From positions 1-55,401 of the forward strand of contig NZ_VUNM01000013.1 of assembly GCF_009695655.1 (NCBI RefSeq): DNA of 55,401 nt. Reading direction: 5' to 3'. The notes beneath the pieces were generated by a model that saw only the letters and a list, made by a program, of their open reading frames with translations, did not search any database and was not told where the DNA came from. Shown here one piece after another: positions 1 to 10,041 of this stretch. The number at the start of each line of letters is the position of its first letter. Position 1 is the stretch's first letter. Origin of the DNA: Sharpea porci. Lineage in GTDB: Bacteria; Bacillota_I; Bacilli_A; Erysipelotrichales; Coprobacillaceae. The translations under genes and the position numbers were made by a program.

Positions 1-94
1 GTATATACCGCCAGTAAACCATCCTTGGAGACAGAACAGCTGGAAGTTATATTCTTCTTCAATCAAAGCTCATTTATATGGTGCTCATAATTAA
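1..94 (+). pseudogene. Possible C-terminal remnant of a transposase, cut by the window edge
   Basis: Reading from base 2, an open frame of 30 codons ends at TAA 92-94. It begins YIPPVNHPWRQNSW. The YIPPxNHPWR string resembles, from memory, a motif near the C-terminus of some DDE/rve-type IS transposases. The rest matches nothing I know, so this may be the degraded end of an insertion sequence that came to rest just before cas9. The reading is weak because it rests on one short motif. It could also be unrelated coding sequence or a contig-edge artefact. Confidence 0.3.
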
Positions 95-131
95 AAATAT
101 TCAGGACATTTTCAAATTCGCTTGACAGTTC

Positions 132-3100
132 ATGGCTAAAAATAAGGATAGAAGTTATAGTGTAGGATTGGATATAGGAACGAATTCTGTAGGCTGGGCA
201 GTTATGGATGAACACTATGAACTGTTGAAAAAGGGAAATCATCATATGTGGGGATCAAGATTATTTGATGCAGCTAAACCAGCAGCAGAGAGACGTGCAA
301 GTCGTTCAATAAGAAGACGCTATAATAAGAGACGAGAAAGAATAAGATTGCTTAGAGACTTACTTAGCGATATGGTTATGGAGATTGATCCAACGTTCTT
401 TATTCGCTTATTGAATGTATCATTCTTAGATAAGGACGATAAAAAGAAGAACCTAGGTAATGATTACAAAGATAACTATAATCTTTTTATCGATAAGGAT
501 TTTAATGATAAGACATATTATGATAAGTACCCAACAATCTATCATTTAAGAAAAGAGTTATGTGAGAATAAAGAAAAAGCTGATCCTCGCTTAATCTATT
601 TAGCGTTACATCATATTGTCAAATATCGTGGGAATTTCTTGTATGAAGGCCAAAATTTTAAAATGGATAATACCGATATTGAAGAAAGATTGAATGATGT
701 TATTGAAAAATTCATGTCAATTAATGAATTTGATAATCATATCTCATATAACGATATCAACTCAATGATTGAAATATTATCTAAGATTTATCAAAGATCA
801 AAGAAAGCAGACGATCTACTTAAAATAATGAATCCTACTAAAGAAGAAAAAGCTGCTTATAAGGAGTTTTCTAAGGCACTGGTTGGCTTAAAGTTCAATG
901 TGTCCAAAATGATTCTTGTTCAAGAAGTGAAAAAAGGTGATGCAGATATTGTACTAGAGTTCTCTAATGCGAATTATGATAATACAGTAGATGATTTACA
1001 GTCAGAATTAAGTGAATATATTGAATTTGTTGAAATGCTTCATAATGTTTATAGTTGGGTTGAATTGCAAGCTATTCTTGGGGCAACACATACAGACAAT
1101 CCGTCTATTTCAGCTGCAATGGTGGAAAGATATGAAGAGCATAAGGAGGACTTAAAGCTTTTAAAGAAGGTCATTCGTGAAGAACTGCCTGAAAAATATA
1201 ATGAAGTATTTAAAAAAGACAATCGTAAGCTTCATAACTATTTAGGCTATATCAAGTATCCTAAGGATACAACTATTGAAGATTTTTATAAGTATATTAA
1301 AGAACTGCTGAATAAGGTTGAAACAGATGATGCCAGAAAGATTTTAGAACGTATTAATCTAGAAAAGTTCATGTTAAAACAGAACTCAAGAACAAATGGA
1401 TCAATTCCATATCAAATGCAGAAAGATGAAATGATTCAAATAATTGATAATCAGTCTGTTTATTATCCACAATTAAAAGAAAATAGGGAAAAATTAATCT
1501 CTATTCTTGAATTTAGAATCCCATATTATTTTGGTCCATTAAATGCACATTCAGAATTTGCTTGGATCAAGAAATTTGAGGATAAACAAAAAGAAAGAAT
1601 ACTGCCATGGAATTATGATCAAATTGTAGATGTTGATGCAACTGCAGAAGGCTTTATAGAACGTATGAAGAATACGGGAACATACTTTCCTGATGAACCT
1701 GTAATGGCGAAGAATTCTCTTACTGTAAGCAAGTTTGAAGTCTTGAATGAACTGAACAAGATTCGTATTAACGGCAAGCTTATAGCAGTAGATACGAAAA
1801 AAGCAATACTGTCAGACCTATTTATGAAAAACAAGACAATTACTGATAAAAAACTGAAGGATTGGCTTGTAACACATCAATACTATGATACAAATGAAGA
1901 GTTGAAGATAGAAGGATGTCAAAAAGATCTACAATTCTCTACCTCTTTAGCTCCATGGATTGATTTCACAAAGATATTTGGTGAGATTGATTCCTCAAAT
2001 TATCAATTAATTGAAAAAATCATTTATGATATTTCTATTTTTGAAGACAAGAAAATTCTTAAAAGAAGACTCAAGAAGGTTTATCAACTTGATGACCTGT
2101 TAGTTGATAAAATCTTAAAATTGAAATATACGGGATGGTCAAGATTATCAGAAAAACTCTTAACTGGTATTACTGCTGATAATAAATTTGGATCTAAAGC
2201 AACTGTTTTATTTGTATTAGAGAATTCTAATAAGAATTTAATGGAAATTATTAATGATGAAAAACTTGGATATAAACAAATCATTGAAGAGAGTAATATG
2301 CAAGATATTGAAGGACCTTTCAAATATGATGAGGTGAAAAAGCTTGCAGGCTCACCGGCAATTAAGAGAGGAATATGGCAAGCACTACTTGTAGTTCAGG
2401 AAATCACAAAATTCATGAAACATGAACCAAGTCATATCTATATTGAATTTGCACGCGAAGAGCAAGAAAAAGCAAGAACACAATCAAAAATAGCAAAGCT
2501 ACAGAAAATTTATGAAAGCTTAAATCTACAGACAAAAGAAGATCAGCAAGTTTATGAATCATTGAAAAAAGAAGATGCAAAGAAGAGAATAGAGACAGAT
2601 GCACTTTATCTATATTACTTGCAGATGGGAAAGAGTATGTATTCAGGCAAGCCTCTTGATATTGATAAGCTCAGTACATATCAGATAGACCACATTCTTC
2701 CGCAATCTCTTATCAAGGATGATAGTTTTGATAATAGAGTGCTTGTTCTGCCAGAAGAAAATCAATGGAAACTTGACAGTGAAACAGTACCATTTGAAAT
2801 AAGAAATAAAATGATGGGATTCTGGCAAAAACTTCATGATAATGGCTTGATGTCTAACAAGAAGTTTTTCTCACTTATGCGAACGGATTTTAGTGACAAA
2901 GACAAAGAGCGTTTTATTAATAGACAATTAGTTGAAACAAGACAAATCATTAAGAATGTTGCAGTTATTATAAATGATCATTATACAAATACAAATGTTG
3001 TGACAGTAAGAGCAGATCTCTCACATCAATTTAGAGCAAAGTATAACATTTATAAAAATCGTGATATTAATGATTTCCATCATGCTCATGATGCTTATAT

Positions 3101-4139
3101 TGCATGTATTGTTGGCCAATTCATGCATCAAAATTATGAGCATCTTGATGCAAAGATCATTTATGGTCAATATAAAAAGAATTATAAGAAAGATGCAAAA
3201 CAACATAATAACTATGGATTCATTCTTAATAGCATGAATCATTTGCATTCTAATAGTGATACGGGTGAAGTGATCTGGGACCCTAATCAAATTGGCAAGA
3301 TTAAATCTTGTTTCTATTATAAAGATGTTTATGTGACGAAGAAATTGGAACAAAATTCAGGTACTCTATTCAATGTAACTGTATTACCAAATGATGCTCA
3401 TTCAGAAAAGGGAACAACTGCAGCAACGGTACCTCTCAATAAATATCGTGCAAATGTCCATAAATATGGTGGCTTCGGAAATGTACAATCTATTATCGTC
3501 GCTATAGAAGGAAAAAAGAAAAAGGGCAAGAAGCTAAGCAATGTGAGAAAGCTTACAAGTATTCCATTGCATTTAAAGAATGCCCCAGTTGAGGAGCAGC
3601 TTTCTTATATCGCCTCACCGGAACATGAAGATTTAACTGATGTAAAAATTATTAAAGAAATACTCAAGAATCAGTTAATGGAAATTGATGGTGGTCTTTA
3701 CTATGTCACATCTCCCACAGAATACGTAACTGCAAGACAATTATCACTTAATGAACAAAGCTGTAAATTAATTAGTGAAATCTATGCAGCAATGTTAAAA
3801 AAGCGTTATGAGTATTTGGATGAAGAAGAAATTTATGATTTATATCTTCAACTACTACAAAAGATGGATACGCTATATCCGGCTTATAAAGGAATTGCGA
3901 AAAAGTTCTTGGATGGAGTTGAAGATTTCAAAAATATCGATGTTGTTGAGAAATGTGATGTTATAAAGCAAATTTTAATTGTTATGCATGCGGGTCCTAT
4001 GAATGGCAATATTTCATTTGATGATTTCAAGATTGGCAATCGTATTGGTAGGCTTAATTCAAAAAATATCGACCTTAATAAAACAACCTTTATCTCAACT
4101 TCTGTTACTGGATTGTTCTCTAAAAAATATAAGTTATGA
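132..4139 (+). CDS. cas9: CRISPR-associated endonuclease Cas9 (type II-A)
   Basis: A 1335-aa RNA-guided double-strand DNA nuclease. RuvC-I is GLDIGTNSVGWAV with catalytic D14. The arginine-rich bridge helix lies at about residues 52-80 (SRSIRRRYNKRRERIRLL). RuvC-II is YIEFAREEQE with E772. The HNH domain has YQIDHILPQS with H854, and N877 matches the third catalytic position. RuvC-III is HHAHDAY with H984 and D987. All nuclease residues are present, and the length fits type II-A. From memory it is close to Kandleria vitulina Cas9, including the SKKYKL C-terminus. The start is fixed by an in-frame TGA at 123-125 with no other start codon between. No Shine-Dalgarno precedes it, which is unusual. 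Its TGA overlaps the cas1 ATG (ATGA). The PAM cannot be read from sequence. Confidence 0.97.
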   Translation: MAKNKDRSYSVGLDIGTNSVGWAVMDEHYELLKKGNHHMWGSRLFDAAKPAAERRASRSIRRRYNKRRERIRLLRDLLSDMVMEIDPTFFIRLLNVSFLDKDDKKKNLGNDYKDNYNLFIDKDFNDKTYYDKYPTIYHLRKELCENKEKADPRLIYLALHHIVKYRGNFLYEGQNFKMDNTDIEERLNDVIEKFMSINEFDNHISYNDINSMIEILSKIYQRSKKADDLLKIMNPTKEEKAAYKEFSKALVGLKFNVSKMILVQEVKKGDADIVLEFSNANYDNTVDDLQSELSEYIEFVEMLHNVYSWVELQAILGATHTDNPSISAAMVERYEEHKEDLKLLKKVIREELPEKYNEVFKKDNRKLHNYLGYIKYPKDTTIEDFYKYIKELLNKVETDDARKILERINLEKFMLKQNSRTNGSIPYQMQKDEMIQIIDNQSVYYPQLKENREKLISILEFRIPYYFGPLNAHSEFAWIKKFEDKQKERILPWNYDQIVDVDATAEGFIERMKNTGTYFPDEPVMAKNSLTVSKFEVLNELNKIRINGKLIAVDTKKAILSDLFMKNKTITDKKLKDWLVTHQYYDTNEELKIEGCQKDLQFSTSLAPWIDFTKIFGEIDSSNYQLIEKIIYDISIFEDKKILKRRLKKVYQLDDLLVDKILKLKYTGWSRLSEKLLTGITADNKFGSKATVLFVLENSNKNLMEIINDEKLGYKQIIEESNMQDIEGPFKYDEVKKLAGSPAIKRGIWQALLVVQEITKFMKHEPSHIYIEFAREEQEKARTQSKIAKLQKIYESLNLQTKEDQQVYESLKKEDAKKRIETDALYLYYLQMGKSMYSGKPLDIDKLSTYQIDHILPQSLIKDDSFDNRVLVLPEENQWKLDSETVPFEIRNKMMGFWQKLHDNGLMSNKKFFSLMRTDFSDKDKERFINRQLVETRQIIKNVAVIINDHYTNTNVVTVRADLSHQFRAKYNIYKNRDINDFHHAHDAYIACIVGQFMHQNYEHLDAKIIYGQYKKNYKKDAKQHNNYGFILNSMNHLHSNSDTGEVIWDPNQIGKIKSCFYYKDVYVTKKLEQNSGTLFNVTVLPNDAHSEKGTTAATVPLNKYRANVHKYGGFGNVQSIIVAIEGKKKKGKKLSNVRKLTSIPLHLKNAPVEEQLSYIASPEHEDLTDVKIIKEILKNQLMEIDGGLYYVTSPTEYVTARQLSLNEQSCKLISEIYAAMLKKRYEYLDEEEIYDLYLQLLQKMDTLYPAYKGIAKKFLDGVEDFKNIDVVEKCDVIKQILIVMHAGPMNGNISFDDFKIGNRIGRLNSKNIDLNKTTFISTSVTGLFSKKYKL

Positions 4140-5008
4140 GCTGGCGGATAGTAGTTATCGATCATAAGGCAAAACTCTCATATAAGAATGGGTATTTAAT
4201 TGTAAGAAATGAAGAAATAAAAAAGATTCATTTATCTGAGATTAATACAATTATTATCAATTCTACTGCAACCGTTATTACTTCCTACTTAGTTAATGAA
4301 TTACTATGTAGGAAGATAAAGGTTGTATTTTGTGATGAAAAGCGTAATCCAGCAGGTGAAATTGTATCTTACTATGGTTGTCATAACTCATCCAAACGTA
4401 TTCAAGAACAGTTATCTTGGGATAAAGAATACTCAACATTAATCTGGACACGGATAATAAAAGAAAAAATCTATAATCAAGCTAAGCTTCTTGAAATTGA
4501 AGACAAAGATAAAGCAGATATGCTTTATTCGTATTGTGATAATGTCAAGTTTAATGATGAAACAAATAGAGAAGGTCATTCTGCTAAGGTATATTTTAAT
4601 AGTTTGTTTGGTCTTCAATTTACCAGGGATGCGAAGATAGATGTTAATGCGGCATTGGATTACGGATATTCAATCATACTTTCGCAGTTTAATAGAGAAG
4701 TTGTTGCTCAGGGATGTTTAACACAGTTAGGTATTAAACATAGAAATGAATTTAATCCGTTTAATTTATCATCAGATTTAATGGAACCATTTCGTCCATT
4801 AGTTGATCGAATAGTATATGAAAACATGAATGAAGTGTTTGATGGAACTATGAAGTTGAAGCTTATTGATGTGTTAAATCATCGTGTTCATATTAGTAAT
4901 AGTAACCAATATGTATCTAATGCCATTAGTTTATATGTCAAGAGTGTTGTTAAGGCTTTAAAGGATAAAGATGTTGATGAAATAGAGTTTTTTGATTATG
5001 AGTTATAG
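4136..5008 (+). CDS. cas1: CRISPR-associated integrase Cas1 (type II)
   Basis: A 290-aa spacer-integration nuclease that works as a Cas1-Cas2 complex, inserting prespacers at the leader-repeat junction. The metal ligands expected for Cas1 are visible: E146 in REGHSAKVYF, H202 in GIKHRNEFNPF and E217 in DLMEPFRP. The N-terminal beta domain starts MSWRIVVIDHKAKL, typical of type II-A Cas1. The ATG overlaps the cas9 stop by four bases, and the stop overlaps cas2, so translation is probably coupled. The gene is complete and appears functional. Confidence 0.97.
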   Translation: MSWRIVVIDHKAKLSYKNGYLIVRNEEIKKIHLSEINTIIINSTATVITSYLVNELLCRKIKVVFCDEKRNPAGEIVSYYGCHNSSKRIQEQLSWDKEYSTLIWTRIIKEKIYNQAKLLEIEDKDKADMLYSYCDNVKFNDETNREGHSAKVYFNSLFGLQFTRDAKIDVNAALDYGYSIILSQFNREVVAQGCLTQLGIKHRNEFNPFNLSSDLMEPFRPLVDRIVYENMNEVFDGTMKLKLIDVLNHRVHISNSNQYVSNAISLYVKSVVKALKDKDVDEIEFFDYEL

Positions 5009-5318
5009 ATATATGAGAATGATATTGTTTTTTGATTTGCCTACACAGACTTACTTAGATAGAAAAGAATATACTCTGTTTAGAAAGTTCTTAATAAACG
5101 ATGGATTTATTATGATGCAAGAAAGTGTTTATTGTAAGTTGGCACTTAATAATTCGATAGTTAAAGCAGAAAGAACAAGATTAGAAGCACACAAACCACC
5201 TAAAGGTGATGTAGAGTTGTTGGTTATTACAGAAAAACAGTTCTCACAAATAGACTATATTGTTGGTAAAAAGAAAAATGAAACTGAAGATAGTGAAAAT
5301 AGGTTAATTGTATTATGA
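4998..5318 (+). CDS. cas2: CRISPR-associated protein Cas2
   Basis: A 106-aa partner of Cas1 in spacer acquisition with a ferredoxin-like fold. The N-terminus MSYRYMRMILFFDLP matches the type II-A Cas2 beginning (S. pyogenes Cas2 also starts MSYRYMRM). On this basis I start at ATG 4998 rather than at the in-frame TTG at 4992. The conserved Asp is in FFDLP, and KFLINDGFIMMQESVY follows as expected. It overlaps cas1 by 11 bases and shares an ATGA junction with csn2. Confidence 0.95.
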   Translation: MSYRYMRMILFFDLPTQTYLDRKEYTLFRKFLINDGFIMMQESVYCKLALNNSIVKAERTRLEAHKPPKGDVELLVITEKQFSQIDYIVGKKKNETEDSENRLIVL

Positions 5319-5995
5319 AATTGAATATTATGGGGCTAGATGAAAGTATTGAGTTTAATGACTGCTCCAATACTGTACTCATCATTAAAGAACCAAAATT
5401 CTATTCACACGTATTAAAAACAATATCAACAATAATCAATGATAAAAATAAAACCAATGAAATAGTATTACTAGATGATAACGATAAGAATATCTTACCC
5501 AAATCATTATTCATACTCAATCCATTTGAATTAGACTTAAATTCAAAGCCTTTATTAAAAGCTATCTATACAGACATACAGTCAAAGATTATTGATGATG
5601 GAGATTTAGACATTGAATTCAAAGAACATATCCAATTTCTTAATCAAATCATAGAAAATAGTTTAGAAGACTATAATCTTGATTTCGATTATGATCAGGA
5701 ACTTATTGTTGAGAACTATCTAAAAGCAATTGGATTAAAGGTTGTAAAGAATATGGATGAACCATTGTATAATACATTCATAAATTATCTTGAATTAATC
5801 TCAGAATTACTTCCTGATTCAGTATTAATCATAGCTAATTGTCTAGAATACTTTGAACATGATCAAATAGTAGAAATCTGTAAATATAAAAATTACAAGC
5901 ATTTAAATGTTTTGTTTATTGAATCTTATTTAAGTAACTTTGATGAAGCAACTAAATATATTATTGATGAAGATCTATTTCAAGTGATAGAATAA
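5315..5995 (+). CDS. csn2: CRISPR adaptation protein Csn2
   Basis: A 226-aa protein in the position that defines subtype II-A. Csn2 forms a tetrameric ring that slides on double-stranded DNA ends and supports spacer acquisition. The N-terminal MKLNIMGLDESIEF and the strongly acidic composition fit the family, and the length is near the usual 220 aa. Sequence motifs in Csn2 are weak, so the call rests on position, size and general similarity. Its ATG overlaps the cas2 stop. It is the last cas gene, followed 67 bases later by the first repeat. Confidence 0.88.
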   Translation: MKLNIMGLDESIEFNDCSNTVLIIKEPKFYSHVLKTISTIINDKNKTNEIVLLDDNDKNILPKSLFILNPFELDLNSKPLLKAIYTDIQSKIIDDGDLDIEFKEHIQFLNQIIENSLEDYNLDFDYDQELIVENYLKAIGLKVVKNMDEPLYNTFINYLELISELLPDSVLIIANCLEYFEHDQIVEICKYKNYKHLNVLFIESYLSNFDEATKYIIDEDLFQVIE

Positions 5996-6062
5996 TTACA
6001 AATCAGTTCATGATAACTAGCTTGTCGTTGGGCGAAAAAAACTCTAAATACATCAATTTGAG
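5996..6062 (+). promoter_or_regulatory. CRISPR leader with anchor sequence and probable array promoter
   Basis: A short AT-rich leader lies between the csn2 stop and the first repeat. It ends in ATTTGAG (6056-6062) directly before the first repeat, the leader-anchoring heptamer known from S. thermophilus type II-A systems as a Cas1-Cas2 docking site. A possible promoter, TTGTCG (6022-6027), 17 bases, TAAATA (6045-6050), would start transcription at about the first repeat. The anchor is seen directly; the promoter is inferred. Confidence 0.75.
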
Positions 6063-9000
6063 GTTTTAGAGTTGTGTTATTTTGGACTGAACTAAAACTT
6101 GCTATCGTTTCAGTATACATGATACTGAGTTTTAGAGTTGTGTTATTTTGGACTGAACTAAAACTGAAGCATATCCAGCGTTTGGAATCTCGTCGTTTTA
6201 GAGTTGTGTTATTTTGGACTGAACTAAAACACTTGCTGAATTATTTGACGCTACTGTTTTGTTTTAGAGTTGTGTTATTTTGGACTGAACTAAAACAATG
6301 GATGGTTGTCATCGACATGGCGACAAGTTTTAGAGTTGTGTTATTTTGGACTGAACTAAAACTTCTAAAATATCTAGTATAGGAGTTAATCAGTTTTAGA
6401 GTTGTGTTATTTTGGACTGAACTAAAACATGAGTAACCAATATTTATACTTAATAGAAGTTTTAGAGTTGTGTTATTTTGGACTGAACTAAAACGGTATC
6501 CAATAACCTTCATCAAAAGGATAAGTTTTAGAGTTGTGTTATTTTGGACTGAACTAAAACATTGGATAAAGAGTATTTAGAATGGCAGTTGTTTTAGAGT
6601 TGTGTTATTTTGGACTGAACTAAAACGCTGATGAACACGCAACTGGTGTTGTTGGCGTTTTAGAGTTGTGTTATTTTGGACTGAACTAAAACGCCTCTAC
6701 GTTATTATACGTGTTACTCCAGGTTTTAGAGTTGTGTTATTTTGGACTGAACTAAAACTATCTACGATCCTGACGCTGTGGCTCTGTAGTTTTAGAGTTG
6801 TGTTATTTTGGACTGAACTAAAACAGGAGTGAATGTTATGAAACTGACAAGAAGGTTTTAGAGTTGTGTTATTTTGGACTGAACTAAAACAAAACCATAG
6901 GTAATTAAATCAATATCATCGTTTTAGAGTTGTGTTATTTTGGACTGAACTAAAACAAATTGGGCTATCAAACTACTGCGACATTGGTTTTAGAGTTGTG
7001 TTATTTTGGACTGAACTAAAACAAACTACGAAATATACGTTGTCGATAGCAAGTTTTAGAGTTGTGTTATTTTGGACTGAACTAAAACTCCAGTTCCTGG
7101 AACTCTGAACGATGCAGCAGTTTTAGAGTTGTGTTATTTTGGACTGAACTAAAACTGCTATATGAACCAGACAACACAAAACATTGTTTTAGAGTTGTGT
7201 TATTTTGGACTGAACTAAAACTAAGCTGATTGAATACATTGGTTGCACTGTGTTTTAGAGTTGTGTTATTTTGGACTGAACTAAAACAAAACGTGTCGAT
7301 ATCACATCTGTTAATGAGTTTTAGAGTTGTGTTATTTTGGACTGAACTAAAACTTCCAGACATGCTTCCATACGCATATCTTAGTTTTAGAGTTGTGTTA
7401 TTTTGGACTGAACTAAAACAAAAAGCTTATCAGCTATCTTGAAGAAAGGGTTTTAGAGTTGTGTTATTTTGGACTGAACTAAAACGAAGTGGGAGTCGTT
7501 CAGCGAGTCAACTGAGTTTTAGAGTTGTGTTATTTTGGACTGAACTAAAACTGATGGAACACTGAGAGAGTTCCTTACTCTGTTTTAGAGTTGTGTTATT
7601 TTGGACTGAACTAAAACTCATACCAAAAGACCGTGGAAATTATGAATAGTTTTAGAGTTGTGTTATTTTGGACTGAACTAAAACGTCTCATGAAAATCAT
7701 TGACGCAATTGGAAGTTTTAGAGTTGTGTTATTTTGGACTGAACTAAAACCGTATTAGTAAGTTGAATGATGAATTAGTAGTTTTAGAGTTGTGTTATTT
7801 TGGACTGAACTAAAACCCTTAAGTTCCTCAAGCGTGGCACTCATGAGTTTTAGAGTTGTGTTATTTTGGACTGAACTAAAACATAAGATAAGCCGTTATG
7901 GTAGATACATGAGTTTTAGAGTTGTGTTATTTTGGACTGAACTAAAACACCAGCACATAGATTTAATTTAACTGTTGAGTTTTAGAGTTGTGTTATTTTG
8001 GACTGAACTAAAACTTTATATGCCATAAATAGAGTATAATTAAAGTTTTAGAGTTGTGTTATTTTGGACTGAACTAAAACAATAGTACAGAGGAGGAAAC
8101 ATGAACCGAAGTTTTAGAGTTGTGTTATTTTGGACTGAACTAAAACCCTCGTGTACTGTTATTGATTGATGATTACGTTTTAGAGTTGTGTTATTTTGGA
8201 CTGAACTAAAACTTTGCTGTGCAAAATTCACCCCTCACGCCAGTTTTAGAGTTGTGTTATTTTGGACTGAACTAAAACCAGCAAAGAATCTCGTTGATGA
8301 GTCAACCGGTTTTAGAGTTGTGTTATTTTGGACTGAACTAAAACCCTTGGCTTCGTGAACGCCTGGAACAGGCTGTTTTAGAGTTGTGTTATTTTGGACT
8401 GAACTAAAACGATAAGAAGAGCAATCGCAAGCAGCGGAGCGTTTTAGAGTTGTGTTATTTTGGACTGAACTAAAACTTTCAATGTGACTATTGATGATTT
8501 AGTGAAGTTTTAGAGTTGTGTTATTTTGGACTGAACTAAAACGAAGAGGGAGACGAAGTGGGAATGGAGGCAGTTTTAGAGTTGTGTTATTTTGGACTGA
8601 ACTAAAACATATGTCATGTCAAGCTTTCCATGCATTCCGTTTTAGAGTTGTGTTATTTTGGACTGAACTAAAACGGGAATTACCGGAATAGAAGACATAG
8701 GATAGTTTTAGAGTTGTGTTATTTTGGACTGAACTAAAACTCAAGGCGGCGATCCACAAGGCTAACGCCGGTTTTAGAGTTGTGTTATTTTGGACTGAAC
8801 TAAAACATAGAACTCAAAAGCGAAAATATCACTTTAGTTTTAGAGTTGTGTTATTTTGGACTGAACTAAAACAGTGGCATATTGCCAGCTTCTCTTCCAT
8901 CGTTTTAGAGTTGTGTTATTTTGGACTGAACTAAAACACAAGGCTTCTGATATAATTAAGAGACTTAGTTTTAGAGTTGTGTTATTTTGGACTGAACTAA

Positions 9001-9661
9001 AACGAAGGTTCAACAAATATGCTAAAATCAGCAGTTTTAGAGTTGTGTTATTTTGGACTGAACTAAAACACTTCAATAATACGAAACTCAGCTATAAGCG
9101 TTTTAGAGTTGTGTTATTTTGGACTGAACTAAAACAAAAGGAAACCATCAAGCGATTGTATGAAGGTTTTAGAGTTGTGTTATTTTGGACTGAACTAAAA
9201 CTAATTGCTTCACTTTGTTTAGGATTGTCAAGTTTTAGAGTTGTGTTATTTTGGACTGAACTAAAACTTTCTACTTGTTTCATAGACTTAGCCATGAGTT
9301 TTAGAGTTGTGTTATTTTGGACTGAACTAAAACCTCTCGCCGTAATTGAAGTCCCATGTCTCAGTTTTAGAGTTGTGTTATTTTGGACTGAACTAAAACT
9401 AAAAACAGTGAGCCTATATGGATACGAAAGTTTTAGAGTTGTGTTATTTTGGACTGAACTAAAACCGCCTGGTTTATTCAGCGACTTTTTCCGTCGTTTT
9501 AGAGTTGTGTTATTTTGGACTGAACTAAAACTCATTCACGTATTATCTGACGGTACTGTCAGTTTTAGGGTTGTGTTATTTTGGACTGAACTAAAACTGG
9601 GTGATTGTTTTATGAACCCGATTGAACGTTTTAGAGTTGTGTTATTATGGCCGAATAAAAC
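6063..9661 (+). CRISPR. Type II-A CRISPR array, 55 repeats and 54 spacers
   Basis: The 36-nt repeat begins GTTTTAGAGTTGTGTTATTT and ends TGGACTGAACTAAAAC, with self-complementary ends (GTTTTAG/CTAAAAC). Repeats 1-53 look identical. Repeat 54 (9562-9597) has one A-to-G change (GTTTTAGGG), and repeat 55 (9628-9661) is degenerate and two bases short, marking the trailer end. Spacers are 30 nt except two of 31 nt (7089-7119, 7618-7648) and one of 29 nt (8873-8901), giving a near-perfect 66-nt period. Leader position, the decayed last repeat and similarity to the S. pyogenes repeat all put transcription on the plus strand. Confidence 0.99.
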
Positions 9662-9739
9662 CTATGTTTTACACTTGATGAAATTAACAGCAGTTTGTGG
9701 CTATAGAAGAGTTGTTTGTTTTTTCTTTTGTGCCTAGAG

Positions 9740-9766
9740 AAGATGATGATGTTAGGCTGTCATCTT
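9740..9766 (+). terminator. Hairpin downstream of the CRISPR array
   Basis: AAGATGA (9740-9746) pairs with TCATCTT (9760-9766) across a 13-nt loop, followed by GTTTAATTAATG. It could end the pre-crRNA transcript, but there is no proper T-tract. The stretch 9662-9954 holds no gene. A 23-codon minus-strand tail ending at about 9857 (ILEEIEMTLQE, then stop) may be debris of a lost gene. Confidence 0.35.
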
Positions 9767-9954
9767 GTTTAATTAATGATGAATGATAGGTTGGTGGATT
9801 CTTAGCAAATATATGTTTGTGACTGTACTTCAATTGTTTGCTTTGCTTCTTATTCCTGTAGAGTCATTTCGATTTCTTCTAGAATATTTAGTGTACACCT
9901 GTTATTTTCGAAATAATCAGATACTCTTACTGTTCATGGAATAAGTAGAATACG

Positions 9955-10041
9955 ATGTTTATGCCTATTTTTACTCAAGAAATTGCCATTATCGATGCAC
10001 TTGCTTACAAGGCAAAAGAAAAGATGTACGATAAGTTATAG
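9955..10041 (+). CDS. Small ORF directly upstream of fic, unknown
   Basis: ATG at 9955 (or 9961) opens a 28-codon frame ending with TAG 10039-10041, 13 bases before the fic start. The peptide ends ALAYKAKEKMYDKL and is helix-prone. It has no clear ribosome-binding site. It may be a remnant of a longer protein, a leader peptide, or chance. Its place just before fic recalls small antitoxins of class I Fic pairs, but the Fic protein here is class III with its own inhibitory helix, so an antitoxin role is not supported. Confidence 0.3.
   Translation: MFMPIFTQEIAIIDALAYKAKEKMYDKL

Noticed and set aside
1619-4165. Minus-strand ORFs of 60-110 codons opposite cas9
   Set aside because: They are antisense to a clear Cas9 frame with all motifs, lack ribosome sites, and have composition expected from reverse reading.
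5996-6062. tracrRNA in the csn2-array gap
   Set aside because: The 67 bases contain no stretch complementary to the repeat. The CTCTAAA at 6043-6049 could pair with only seven bases of the repeat, too few for an anti-repeat.
7089-7119. Spacer with internal palindrome (AGTTCC-t-GGAACT) as a terminator
   Set aside because: It is one spacer among 54, with no T-tract; the palindrome is most simply part of a phage sequence.
6074-9737. Long ORFs inside the CRISPR array on both strands
   Set aside because: The 66-nt repeat-spacer period is a multiple of three, so the repeat keeps one frame open (RVVLFWTELK or SSVQNNTTLK repeated). They are artefacts of the array.
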